64,000 nt of DNA, taken from the NCBI GenBank assembly GCA_028713675.1, contig JAQTNV010000016.1, positions 1 to 64,000 of the forward strand, written 5' to 3'. Each line of letters starts with the position of its first letter. Position 1 is the stretch's first letter. Shown one piece after another: positions 52,755 through 61,258 of the stretch. The notes under the pieces are model-generated. The model was not told where the DNA came from, made no database searches, and was given only the letters and a program-made list of their open reading frames with translations. The position numbers and the translations under genes are program-made. The stretch comes from a bacterium (GTDB lineage Bacteria; Desulfobacterota; JAPLJL01).

Positions 52755-54104
52755 TTATTCGAACTTGTATTTTTTCAATTTATAAACGAGCGTGGTGCGA
52801 TGTATACCCAGGTTCTTCGCGGCTAGGGATTTGTTGTTTTTGCACATCTTAAGAACATTTTGAATGTGTGCCTTTTCCGAACCTTCTAAGGATAAATCGG
52901 CTTTCCCGGTGGAAATTTCCCGGCTACTTACTCTCTTTCTGACCTCTTCGGGTAGATGTCCGGCCTGGATAACCCCTTCCGAGCAAATCAAGACCGCCCG
53001 CTCGATAATATTTCGCAATTCCCTGATATTCCCCGGCCAGTAATAAGAATGCAATAAAACTTCCGCCTCTTCGGAAATTCCCGAAACGTTATGTTTGAGG
53101 GACCGGTTGAATTCCTCCAGCATGATCCGGGCTAATGGCAGGATATCTTCCCGCCTCTCCCGGAGCGGCGGAAGCCGGAGCGGCATTACCTTCAAGCGAT
53201 AATAAAGATCTTCGCGGAACTTCTTCTCCTTGACCATTTCATCTAAGTCGATGTTGGAGGCGGCCATGATCCTGACATCCGCGTTGATATTTACCACCCC
53301 CCCGAGCCGCCGGAAGGACTTTTCCTCGATTACCTTGAGAAGCTTGGCCTGGACGGAAAGCGAAAGATCCCCGATCTCGTCCAGAAAAACGCTTCCCCCG
53401 GCGGCCACTTCCAGGAGGCCGCGCTTCTGGCTTCTGGCATCGGTGAAAGCCCCGGCTTCATGGCCGAAAAGCTCGGATTCCAGCAGGTTCTCACTCAGGC
53501 CCGCGCAGTTGAGGTCCACGAAGGCTCTTTCCCGCCGATCGCTTAAATCATGGATAATCCGGGAAATCATTCCTTTCCCGGTTCCCGTTTCCCCCAGGAT
53601 TAATACGTTCACGGAGGATTTTTCGGAAAGTAATTTGATGCCACGGTAAATCTCCTCGGGCTGGCGGAGTTTAGAATATGTTTCCTTGCCTTCCAGCTTG
53701 GAAAGCTTTTCCCGGAGATACTGAGCCTCTATGCGCCGGGCGTAATTTTCCAGGCAGTTATTCACAATCACCAGCAGGGAAGCCAGCTCGATCGGCTTGA
53801 GGACGAAATTGTCCGCTTTCAGCTTGATCGCTTCGACCGCGGTTCTCACGTCCCCGTAGGCGGTAATGATAATCACCGCCTGGCCCGGAGAAATAGCCTT
53901 GATCTGCGACAATACTTCGAGCCCGGACAGGTCAGGAAGCTTGAGATCCAGAAGGACGATGTCTACGTGCCGGCTCCGGCAAATCTCGATGCCGCTTTTC
54001 CCATCGGCGGCGGTTTCGACGTTGAACCCCTGGGAGACGAAATACGTCTTCAGGTTCCGGCGGATGGAATCTTCATCGTCAACGATCAGAATGGTGTTGA
54101 TCAT
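52755..54104 (-). CDS. NtrC-type sigma-54 activator (response regulator)
   Basis: The 449-residue protein has a receiver (ILIVDDEDSI, Asp in VLLDLKLPDLSG, Lys in FVLKPIEL). An AAA+ domain follows, with Walker A GETGTGKGMISRII, contact loop GAFTDA in place of GAFTGA, Walker B GGSVFLDEIGDLS and the arginine region FREDLYYRLKVMPLRLP. It ends in a Fis-type helix-turn-helix (KSLAAKNLGIHRTTLVYKLKKY). GAFTDA is a natural variant in many activators, so function with sigma-54 is still likely. Confidence 0.9.
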   Translation of the reverse strand: MINTILIVDDEDSIRRNLKTYFVSQGFNVETAADGKSGIEICRSRHVDIVLLDLKLPDLSGLEVLSQIKAISPGQAVIIITAYGDVRTAVEAIKLKADNFVLKPIELASLLVIVNNCLENYARRIEAQYLREKLSKLEGKETYSKLRQPEEIYRGIKLLSEKSSVNVLILGETGTGKGMISRIIHDLSDRRERAFVDLNCAGLSENLLESELFGHEAGAFTDARSQKRGLLEVAAGGSVFLDEIGDLSLSVQAKLLKVIEEKSFRRLGGVVNINADVRIMAASNIDLDEMVKEKKFREDLYYRLKVMPLRLPPLRERREDILPLARIMLEEFNRSLKHNVSGISEEAEVLLHSYYWPGNIRELRNIIERAVLICSEGVIQAGHLPEEVRKRVSSREISTGKADLSLEGSEKAHIQNVLKMCKNNKSLAAKNLGIHRTTLVYKLKKYKFE

Positions 54105-54326
54105 ATGAATGCTCGTTTCGAGTTTCGGGTTTCGAGTTTCGAGTTCAGATTAAACCCAATAATATTCAAATAACAGAGGCCATGAGTTCGAAACATCGTT
54201 TGTAATTTATTAGTCATATGAATGCTCGTCTCGAGTTTCGAGTTTCGAGTTTCGAGTTCAGATTAAACCCAAAAATAATCAAAAAACAGAAGTTATGAGT
54301 ACGAAACCTCATTTGTACTTGTTACC
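54101..54326. repeat. Tandem duplication of about 113 bp
   Basis: Copy 1 (54101-54213) and copy 2 (54214-54326) share TCATATGAATGCTCGT at their left ends, a CTCGAAAC-type core, and GATTAAACCCAA..CAAA in the middle. Copy 2 includes the last five codons (GNKYK) of the four-helix protein gene. Copy 1 carries the start codon of the NtrC-type gene and a decayed version of those codons. Confidence 0.7.
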
Positions 54327-54698
54327 TTTTATTTCAGATCTCCGCAAATAATTCATCAAGCCGCCAGCCAATTTCCCCACTTCAGTTACCTTAACAAATA
54401 GCTGGTTAAAAGAATCCTGATTCAGATAACCCTGATCAAGGGCAACATAGAGTTGGCTTTTAACTTCACCGCTAGAACCTTTCGAAACGGAGAGAAATTG
54501 GATGAATTCCTTGGTCCCACCTCTCTCGAAACCTTCGGCTATGTTTGAAGTAATTGAAACACAAGCTTTTCTCAATTGCTCTCGCAAACCGATATCTCTG
54601 TTGAATTTGCCTATATTTGACAAGGCGTAAATTTCATTGGTAAGTTCCCGACCTTTCTGCCAGGCTTCAATATCTTCGAAACATTTAAAGGTCGCCAT
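54309..54698 (-). CDS. Four-helix-bundle protein (23S rRNA intervening-sequence family)
   Basis: The 129-residue all-helical protein begins FKCFEDIEAWQKGRELTNEIYAL and has the family hallmark ITSNIAEGFERGGTKEFIQFL. This family is named for proteins encoded in 23S rRNA intervening sequences and is related to the Avd protein of diversity-generating retroelements. Here it stands alone, with no rRNA or reverse transcriptase. Its role is unknown. GGGAG precedes the ATG. Confidence 0.9.
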   Translation of the reverse strand: MATFKCFEDIEAWQKGRELTNEIYALSNIGKFNRDIGLREQLRKACVSITSNIAEGFERGGTKEFIQFLSVSKGSSGEVKSQLYVALDQGYLNQDSFNQLFVKVTEVGKLAGGLMNYLRRSEIKGNKYK

Positions 54699-54818
54699 CT
54701 TCTTTCTCCCTTCTTCCTTATTAGTTTCGGGTTTGTAGTTTCTAGTTTCTGGTTAAAAACTTTAAAACATTTATCATCTCTTTTATTTAACTCGAAACTC
54801 GAAACCCGAAACTCGAAA

Positions 54819-57800
54819 CTATTTTATCGGTAGCTCCACGATAAACTTCGCTCCTTTTCCCGGTTCTGACTCCACCCGGATGTCGCCGCCGTGATCCAGG
54901 ATGATCCGCCGGGAGATCGCAAGGCCCATTCCGTAGCTCCCCTTTTTGGTGGTGAAGAAAATCTCGAATATCTTATCCTTCATCTCCTTCGGAATCCCCG
55001 GGCCCATGTCCTTCATCGAGACAATCAGCGTTTTTCTCTTTTCGTCGGCCCTGGCTTCGATCTCGATGACATCCCCCTTCCCGGAAACCTCGATGGCGTT
55101 CTGCAAAAGGTTGATAAACACCTGGATCATCTCGCCCTTTTCCACCATCACCGGAGGCAAGTCCGGCGGCATCTTCTTTTCGACCTTTATTCCATTGACC
55201 TTCATTAATCCCGAATTCAGGGAAGCAACCTCATCCACGACTTCCCGCATGTCTACGGGGGCGAAAGCAATCTCGTTCAGAGCGCGATGGCGGCCGTAAT
55301 CCAGAAGCTGTCTGACCAGGTAATCCATCCGGATGGTTTCCCTCAAAATAATTTCCAGGGTTTCTTTCTGAGCGCCCCCCAGTTTCAGGTGGTCGTGCAG
55401 GATCTCAATCCCGCTGGAAATCGCGAAAAGCGGGTTTTTGATCTCGTGAGCGATATTACCGGCGATTTCCCCGATGGCGGCCATTCTCTCGGATTCCTTC
55501 AACCGTTTTTGGAGCTTTTTCTCCTCAGTGATATCGCGGGTCACATGGATCACCCCATAACACTTATTTGCCGCGTTGAACATCGGGGTAGTCGTAATCA
55601 GGTAATCTCTCTGCAATCTCTCCGAGCGGACCATGTAGTTGCAGGATTTTCCCTCGGAAATACACCGCGATTGTCGGCAATATTCCGGGGGCGCGTCGGT
55701 CTTATGAATAAGGCGAAAGCATTGCTGTCCGATGATCTCGGGAAAGGAAAGCCCCAAAAAATCCGCCAGGGCCTGGTTGGCGCGGAGGATCCGGTAATTC
55801 AGGTCCTGCACCATGATCATATCGGGAATAGAGTCGAAAGTGATTCTCCAGGCGGTGGAGGCGTTTTTGATCATTTCCTCGGCTTGGATCTGTTCGGTAA
55901 CGTCATGCAGGATCATCCCCAGTCCATCTCCTACCTTGAAAATGTCTATACAAACGTATCTAAATTCCCCCATTGATACAGATATTTTCTGCCTCGACCG
56001 GTGAAAAGGCTTTCCCGTTTTCAATACATCCAGGTATTTGTCGAGCATATCGGAATCCCGAATCGTGGGAGAAACTTCGGTTAATTTTTTCCCGATCGCT
56101 TCCCGGCGGGAAAAGCGTTCGGCCAGCTCCGGGGATAGTGCCCGGTTGAAATCGACCAGGTTCAAATCCTGATCGAAAATATAGAAAAGGTCCGTCGCGG
56201 CGCAGGAAAAACGGCTCCATCGTTCCGTGATCACCTTTTTTTCCTCCTGAAGCCTTTTTAGCTCGGTGATGTCGACCACCGCGCCTTCAATGTGTTCCGT
56301 CCCCGGTATCATCTTGACCGAATAATTGACCCAGATTGGCGAGCCGTCGGCCTTTACCCCCCTGGCCTCGTAACCCGTGATCTCGCCGCTTTCTTTCAGT
56401 TTCCTGAGCAATCGTCTCTGATCGTCCAGATCGTTAAAATGCCGGGCCACCGAATAATCCCGCAGGCATTCTTCCCGGCTTTTATAGCCGAGCATTCCGG
56501 CGAACCGCTCGTTGCATTCGATCACCTGCCCGTCGGTAATCCGGGTCCGGTACAAGCCCACCTGTGCGTTATGGAAAAAGTTTCGATACTTCTCTTCGCT
56601 CAACCTTAGCTTATCTTCCGCCTGCTTAAGATCGGTGATGTCCTGCATAGTGCCAACAATCCGGTATGGGTGGCTTGATTGGTTACGGTATGCGACTGCG
56701 TGCTGGTTAATATGCTTGATCGTACCATCCGGCAGAAGAAGCCGAAACTGGATTTCGGCATGATCTTCTTTTTCTAAAAGCAGATTGATAAAAGAATTGT
56801 TTTTATTCCGATCATCTGGATGAATCAAAGCCACGATACCATCGAAGGTGAGTGGTATTTCCCGGCCTAACCCGAACATTTGATATACCGTCTCAGACCA
56901 AGTCAATTTGTTGCCTTCAACATCCCAATCCCAGTTCCCGAGTTTGGCGATATCCTGGGCCTGGACCAATTTATTTTCGTTCTCCTTTAGTATTTCCTCC
57001 GCCCGCTTGCGCTCGGTGATGTCGCGGGAAAAAACAAAAAGTCGGCCGCCGCTGATATCCATGAAATTGACGCTGATTTCGAAATCTATAATTTTTCCGT
57101 CTTTATGGCGGAGTTTGGTTTCAAAACGATCCCCTCCCGTTGCGATGATTTTTCTGATGCGAGCGCCGGTTTCTTCCGGTTTTTCCTCAACCACGATATC
57201 CGAAATCTTCATTCTCAGAAGTTCGCTACGGCTGTAACCAAGCATGCGGGAGCAGGCGTCGTTCGCCTCTTGAATATTTCCCTGCAGATCGTCAATCCAA
57301 AATCCGTCTATCGAAGTGTCAAGAATGGCCTTATATATCTCCTCGCTTTGGCGGAGACTATTTTCGGCCCGTTTCCGCTCGCCGATATCCCGGGCCAGGC
57401 TCAAAACCGATACCACCCGGCCGTCTTCAAAAATCGGTACCGCGTTTATTTCCATTTCAATGATTTTGCCCTGGGAGTTTCGGGTCTTCAGATTCAGGCC
57501 ATAAATCGGATGGCCCTGGCGCAGTTCATCAGCGAGGCGAATCAACTCTTCCTGGTTGTCTCCGGCAAAGTAATCCAGGTAACTCTTCTTTTTGAGCTCC
57601 TCGAGCGACACACCCAGAATTTTGAGCACCGCGGGATTCGCATCCAGAAAATTCCCATTCACATCATTGATGCAAATGAAATCCGGGCTGTTGTTGAAAA
57701 TAAAGCGATATCTTTCCTCGCTTAGCCTCAGTCTCTCGGCAATGTTCTTTTGCTCAGTGATGTTTAATTTTAGTGCGCTTAAATCCCGGGGGGGCTTCTT

Positions 57801-57893
57801 CATTTTTACGGCCGTTGACTTCACCAAACGCGGCTGCCTACGAGGCCTGCCTTTCTTTATTTTTTTTCTGTTTTTTTTCTTTTTTTCCGGCAT
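54819..57893 (-). CDS. Histidine kinase with six PAS domains, no receiver
   Basis: The 1024-residue protein starts with a lysine-rich tract, then six PAS domains in series. The fifth and sixth are more distant; the sixth has CRQSRC, similar to the CPIRTC segment in the kinase at 42383. An H-box follows (IAGNIAHEIKNPLFAISSGI), and an ATPase domain (NAIEVSGKGDVIE, KDMGPGIPKEMKDKIFEIFFTT, GMGLAISRRIILDHGG). There is no membrane segment. It should phosphorylate a separate receiver. The start at 57893 is where the lysine-rich motif MPEKKKKN begins; the frame upstream to 57980 is repeat-encoded. Confidence 0.9.
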   Translation of the reverse strand: MPEKKKKNRKKIKKGRPRRQPRLVKSTAVKMKKPPRDLSALKLNITEQKNIAERLRLSEERYRFIFNNSPDFICINDVNGNFLDANPAVLKILGVSLEELKKKSYLDYFAGDNQEELIRLADELRQGHPIYGLNLKTRNSQGKIIEMEINAVPIFEDGRVVSVLSLARDIGERKRAENSLRQSEEIYKAILDTSIDGFWIDDLQGNIQEANDACSRMLGYSRSELLRMKISDIVVEEKPEETGARIRKIIATGGDRFETKLRHKDGKIIDFEISVNFMDISGGRLFVFSRDITERKRAEEILKENENKLVQAQDIAKLGNWDWDVEGNKLTWSETVYQMFGLGREIPLTFDGIVALIHPDDRNKNNSFINLLLEKEDHAEIQFRLLLPDGTIKHINQHAVAYRNQSSHPYRIVGTMQDITDLKQAEDKLRLSEEKYRNFFHNAQVGLYRTRITDGQVIECNERFAGMLGYKSREECLRDYSVARHFNDLDDQRRLLRKLKESGEITGYEARGVKADGSPIWVNYSVKMIPGTEHIEGAVVDITELKRLQEEKKVITERWSRFSCAATDLFYIFDQDLNLVDFNRALSPELAERFSRREAIGKKLTEVSPTIRDSDMLDKYLDVLKTGKPFHRSRQKISVSMGEFRYVCIDIFKVGDGLGMILHDVTEQIQAEEMIKNASTAWRITFDSIPDMIMVQDLNYRILRANQALADFLGLSFPEIIGQQCFRLIHKTDAPPEYCRQSRCISEGKSCNYMVRSERLQRDYLITTTPMFNAANKCYGVIHVTRDITEEKKLQKRLKESERMAAIGEIAGNIAHEIKNPLFAISSGIEILHDHLKLGGAQKETLEIILRETIRMDYLVRQLLDYGRHRALNEIAFAPVDMREVVDEVASLNSGLMKVNGIKVEKKMPPDLPPVMVEKGEMIQVFINLLQNAIEVSGKGDVIEIEARADEKRKTLIVSMKDMGPGIPKEMKDKIFEIFFTTKKGSYGMGLAISRRIILDHGGDIRVESEPGKGAKFIVELPIK

Positions 57894-58222
57894 TGCTCTC
57901 TCTCTAAATTTCTCTGGTCTATGAATGGCATAGGGCAAAGGGCATGGCGCAAAGAGCAGGGAGCATGGCGCAGGGAGCATGGCGCATATGATTTAACCCC
58001 AAACCAGAAACCTGGATTCCTGCTTTCCTTCGACCATACTCATGACAAGTCGCAGGAATAACTTTATAATTTTTCATTCGTCAGATTTTTGGGGCTCACT
58101 CGTCATTCGTCAATCGTCACTTCTTCTTCGGTTTTCATTCGTCATTCGTCAATTCTTTTTTGTTTTTCATTCCGCAATCTACAATCCGCAATCCGCAATT
58201 CTTTCTAACTCGAAACTCGAAA
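57894..58222. repeat. Repeat block duplicated from 46.3-46.5 kb
   Basis: GGGCATGGCGCAAAGAGC words, CCAGAAACCTGGATTCCTGC and the following 60 bases recur from 46345-46470. The rest is GTCATTCGTCAATCGTC and CAATCCGCAATCCGC words. No gene is visible. Confidence 0.6.
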
Positions 58223-58366
58223 CTAGAGACTCGAAACTAGTATTACCCTGCCGATTTCATAAAACTGGCAGATATAGGTGCCACAGGGAATATTGTCGAC
58301 GATGCTTATCCCGAATTTTCTCATTTTCATTTTCCAGAACTGATTGTAGTTGATTATTTTATTCAT
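58223..58366 (-). pseudogene. N-terminal fragment of a MEDS-domain sensor
   Basis: The 47-codon frame contains FGISIVDNIPCGTYICQFYE, which fits the opening of MEDS (DcmR sensory) domains, normally the start of a sensor protein of several hundred residues. Homology stops at GR, where the sequence enters the CTAGTTTCGAGTCTC repeat and meets a stop codon. I read it as the remnant of a sensor gene cut off by repeat DNA. The match is from memory of the family motif. Confidence 0.45.
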
Positions 58367-58393
58367 TGTATTCCGAATAGATAATTTATCAAT

Positions 58394-58429
58394 TAAAAAA
58401 AAGGGGAGCCGGCTGGGCGGCTCCCCTAC
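58394..58429 (-). terminator. REP-like hairpin acting as terminator
   Basis: On the minus strand the GTAG foot leads into GGGGAGCCG, loop of 6, CGGCTCCCC, followed by nine consecutive T. It lies 36 bases after the stop of the lipoprotein gene at 58465 and has the form of an intrinsic terminator. Confidence 0.75.
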
Positions 58430-58464
58430 GAAAGAAACATTCTTTCTAATAACTGACCCTCGCA

Positions 58465-59766
58465 TTACCTCGGCTCGTCGGCGACCGTGATCTCGATCGA
58501 TCCGGAATCGGCTCCGCCTTTGCCGTCGTTCACTACCACCTGAATGGTGTATACTCCGGCGGCATCCGGGGCCTGCCATTCGATCACGCTCTCATCAGAA
58601 AGAGAAAGCATCCCGCCGTCGGTTTTCCAATAATAGGTCAGATAATCCTGATCCGGATCGGCGGCCTGAACCGCGACTTTCACGGTAGCTCCCAGGCCAA
58701 CCTCGCTTTCGAAGGTGACGGAATCGATCACGGGAGGCATGTTATCAACCCGAAAATCGCCGACCTGGACCGTCGGTCCGTCGTTTTCGTCAACCGTGAC
58801 GGTGATTGATTCCATCAGGTTACCGTTCTCGTCCACGAAAATACCCAGGGCCTGGCTGGCAAACCGCAGTTGGTATTCCCCCGGCAAAATGAAGGGGATC
58901 CGGAAGTTACCTTCGCGGTCAACGGTACCCGGCAGACCGGAAGTCTGGTTGGAGTTTTTCAGGAAAACCAGGGTCGGATGGGACTCGCCCAGAAGATTAA
59001 CCCCGGAGAGCGGGGTTTCTCCGTCACGGAAGAAAATCCGGCCGGTCACAGTATTGTAGGTATGATCCACCTGGGGAACCATCTGGACGGGATATTCGAG
59101 CGTCAGGGTCTGTCCGGTCTGAACCTCAAGCCCGGGAATCGTCACATCCTCAAAACCGGGGGCATATATCCGAAGCGTGACTTGGCCGGGAACCATTCCG
59201 AATACCGAGAAGTCCCCGTTTATATTAACGTAGCTGACCGGGGAGCGGAACCCGCATTCACTCTCGGCGTAGATTACGGCTTCTTGGAGCGGGGCGCCTG
59301 AAACAGCATTCGTCACCCGTCCCTGGATAGTGCCGTTAACATCAACCTTGCACTCAATCTGATAATCAACCTGGTTCCATTTTCCTCCATCCCACTGAAA
59401 GCCGACCTTCAAGATTCCGATCATGGGGCCGTTGATCTCGTCATTGTAGACAAAAGCATAAATAATATTTCCGGCGGGGGGATCCACATCATAATCGGTT
59501 TCGGTTTTCATCTCACTGATCCAGAAAGTAATATTGGCGCCGGTATCAGTATTGACCATTGGATTGATCGAAGCTGATTGGGCTCCCAGGAGATTCTGTT
59601 CCGAACAGGTCCCAGCCTGGGCCGCACGGGCCAAAAGGCTCTGAATCTCGACATTTTCCGGGGCCGCCAACTTTAAATCGGCCATATTCACACCGTTGTT
59701 TCCGCAGCCGACCGCGGTCAGGCCGAACAGTACCGCCGCCACGAAGAATTCTTTCAGGTTTTTCAT
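58465..59766 (-). CDS. Exported lipoprotein with carboxypeptidase-regulatory-like and PKD-like domains
   Basis: The 433-residue protein has a lipoprotein signal (FFVAAVLFGLTAVGC, Cys near 21). A region of about 120 residues follows, then two carboxypeptidase regulatory-like beta-sandwiches (GTIQGRVTNAVSGAPLQEAV, VTGRIFFRDGETPLSGVNL), and a C-terminal Ig/PKD-like domain (DPDQDYLTYYWKTDGGMLSL, AGVYTIQVVVNDGKGGAD). It is probably outer-membrane anchored. The ATG at 59766 has GAGGAG 8 bases upstream. A sigma-54 promoter lies before it and a terminator after it. Confidence 0.8.
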   Translation of the reverse strand: MKNLKEFFVAAVLFGLTAVGCGNNGVNMADLKLAAPENVEIQSLLARAAQAGTCSEQNLLGAQSASINPMVNTDTGANITFWISEMKTETDYDVDPPAGNIIYAFVYNDEINGPMIGILKVGFQWDGGKWNQVDYQIECKVDVNGTIQGRVTNAVSGAPLQEAVIYAESECGFRSPVSYVNINGDFSVFGMVPGQVTLRIYAPGFEDVTIPGLEVQTGQTLTLEYPVQMVPQVDHTYNTVTGRIFFRDGETPLSGVNLLGESHPTLVFLKNSNQTSGLPGTVDREGNFRIPFILPGEYQLRFASQALGIFVDENGNLMESITVTVDENDGPTVQVGDFRVDNMPPVIDSVTFESEVGLGATVKVAVQAADPDQDYLTYYWKTDGGMLSLSDESVIEWQAPDAAGVYTIQVVVNDGKGGADSGSIEITVADEPR

Positions 59767-60256
59767 CTTTGCTTCTCCTCTTTTTGTTTGATGTTTTTTC
59801 ATCCTTTTAAACGCTTTCGCTGCCGCATTATTAGAAATGCATGAACCGTGCCACGGTTTGAAAATACCGCGATATCTTTGGTTTTACCGTCGGTGCGGAT
59901 GCAATATTGGTACCCTGTTCAGGTCCAATCCCGCGGGTTGATTTTGTGGTTCTTTTTGACCCTGAGGGGTGGAACAAACCGGGGCCAATTAAATTGCGGA
60001 TTTTTGATTGCGGATTGCGGATTGAAATTCAAAGCCATGGAACCGGGGGTCCGAGGGAAACCTGCGTGTTTCAGGTTTAAAGTTTCAAGTCAAAAGAAAA
60101 GGAGCGGCATTTGACGGCCGCCCGATAAAGGGAGCCCGCGGCCTGCCCGAGCCGGGCAAATCCGGCCAGGGAGGGGCTCCCCTACTCCAGTCTCTGATTT
60201 TGATTTTGAACCCGAAACCCGAAACTAGAAACCCGAAACCATTGAAAGCAACGCTT
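59767..60256. repeat. Sigma-54 control region, duplicated at 62.6-62.8 kb
   Basis: From the gene outwards this holds the sigma-54 promoter (59838-59854) and a stretch at about 59884-60060 that is closely repeated at 62630-62800, including GATTTTGTGGTTCTTTTTGA and TGACCCTGAGGG. A long GTAG hairpin at 60130-60185 and CCCGAAACTAGAAACC words follow. No gene is visible. Confidence 0.65.
59838..59854 (-). promoter_or_regulatory. Sigma-54 promoter
   Basis: On the minus strand GTGGCACGGTTCATGCA keeps the GG and GC anchors at the correct 12-base offset. It lies 71 bases before the lipoprotein start codon. Confidence 0.72.
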
Positions 60257-61246
60257 TCAATGAACTGGTTTGGGAGCTGCCGCCGGCTTCCGACAAGTCG
60301 AGCAAACAAAATTGCCCCGCAGCTCGCGGTTCCCGTTTTCCCCCTTAACAGTCAGGTCCAGAACCATGGGTTTTCCGCAATCGGTGCATCGGTAACCCTG
60401 GTCGATACCCAGGGTCTGGGCCAAGCTGGGGGCATCGAGCACGGTTTCGATGATTTCGATCCGGAAATGCCGCTCCGGGGTCTTCTTCAATAAGGTCTGG
60501 ACCTTCGAAATCATCTCATCAAGGTTGGCTTTTCCCTTCACCAGGAAATCATTGGCCCCCATGAGCATGGCTTTTTTAACCTCTTCGGGCTGGTCATGAG
60601 CCGAAACCACGAGGATCGGGATCCTGGTGGTGAGTGAATCCGCCCTGATCTTCCAGATCGCCTCGTAGCCTTTCATCTTGGGAAGCATCAGATCCATGAT
60701 GATGAGATCGGGTTTATGCTTTTTCAGGATTTCCATCCCTTCCTCCCCATCGGCGGCGATCCGGACGATAAAATTTCCCTGTTCCAGAACTTTCCGGTAG
60801 AGCTCCGAAAAAAAACTGTCGTCTTCGAAAACCAGGATTTCCGGGGTTTTCTTTTCTTCCGATTCCTCCACTCCCCGGCCCTGGTAGAGAAGCTCCTTGA
60901 TCTTGGCGACCACTTCATTCAGCCTCGATTTCCCCTTCACCAGGTAGGCATCGGCTCCCATACCCTTTACTTTCTGGATGTCCTCAAACTGGTCCCGGGC
61001 CGAGAGAACCAGGATCGGCACCCGGGCGAACCGCGCGTCCGCCCGGATTCGATGAATGGCTTCCACCCCGTTCATCCCGGGCATCATCAGATCCATGAGA
61101 ATCAGGTCGGGCCGGGACGTTTCCAGGGACTGCAGACACTCTTCCCCTCCGGTAACCATCCGTACCTCTAATTTTTCCATATCAAATTTCCTCTGATAAA
61201 TTTCGCGGGTATACTGGTTATCTTCCACCATCAGGATTCTCGCCAT
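60257..61246 (-). CDS. Double receiver with zinc-ribbon-like tail
   Basis: The 329-residue protein has two complete receivers in tandem. The first has RILMVEDNQ, Asp in LILMDLMMPGMNG and Lys in YLVKGKSR. The second has ILVFEDDSF, Asp in LIIMDLMLPKMKG and Lys in FLVKGKAN. Both have VKGK where KP is usual. The C-terminus holds CTDC and CSTC, a probable zinc ribbon. No DNA-binding or enzymatic output is seen. The ATG at 61246 has GGAG 7 bases upstream. The gene follows the kinase at 61259 within one operon. Confidence 0.85.
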   Translation of the reverse strand: MARILMVEDNQYTREIYQRKFDMEKLEVRMVTGGEECLQSLETSRPDLILMDLMMPGMNGVEAIHRIRADARFARVPILVLSARDQFEDIQKVKGMGADAYLVKGKSRLNEVVAKIKELLYQGRGVEESEEKKTPEILVFEDDSFFSELYRKVLEQGNFIVRIAADGEEGMEILKKHKPDLIIMDLMLPKMKGYEAIWKIRADSLTTRIPILVVSAHDQPEEVKKAMLMGANDFLVKGKANLDEMISKVQTLLKKTPERHFRIEIIETVLDAPSLAQTLGIDQGYRCTDCGKPMVLDLTVKGENGNRELRGNFVCSTCRKPAAAPKPVH

Positions 61247-61258
61247 TTTCATTCTCCT

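Noticed and set aside
54309-54698. Four-helix protein as the Avd gene of a diversity-generating retroelement
   Set aside because: No reverse transcriptase, template repeat or variable repeat is nearby, and the family also occurs alone.
57894-57980. N-terminal extension of the six-PAS kinase
   Set aside because: It consists of GGGCATGGCGCA-type repeat DNA; the conserved lysine-rich start begins at 57893.
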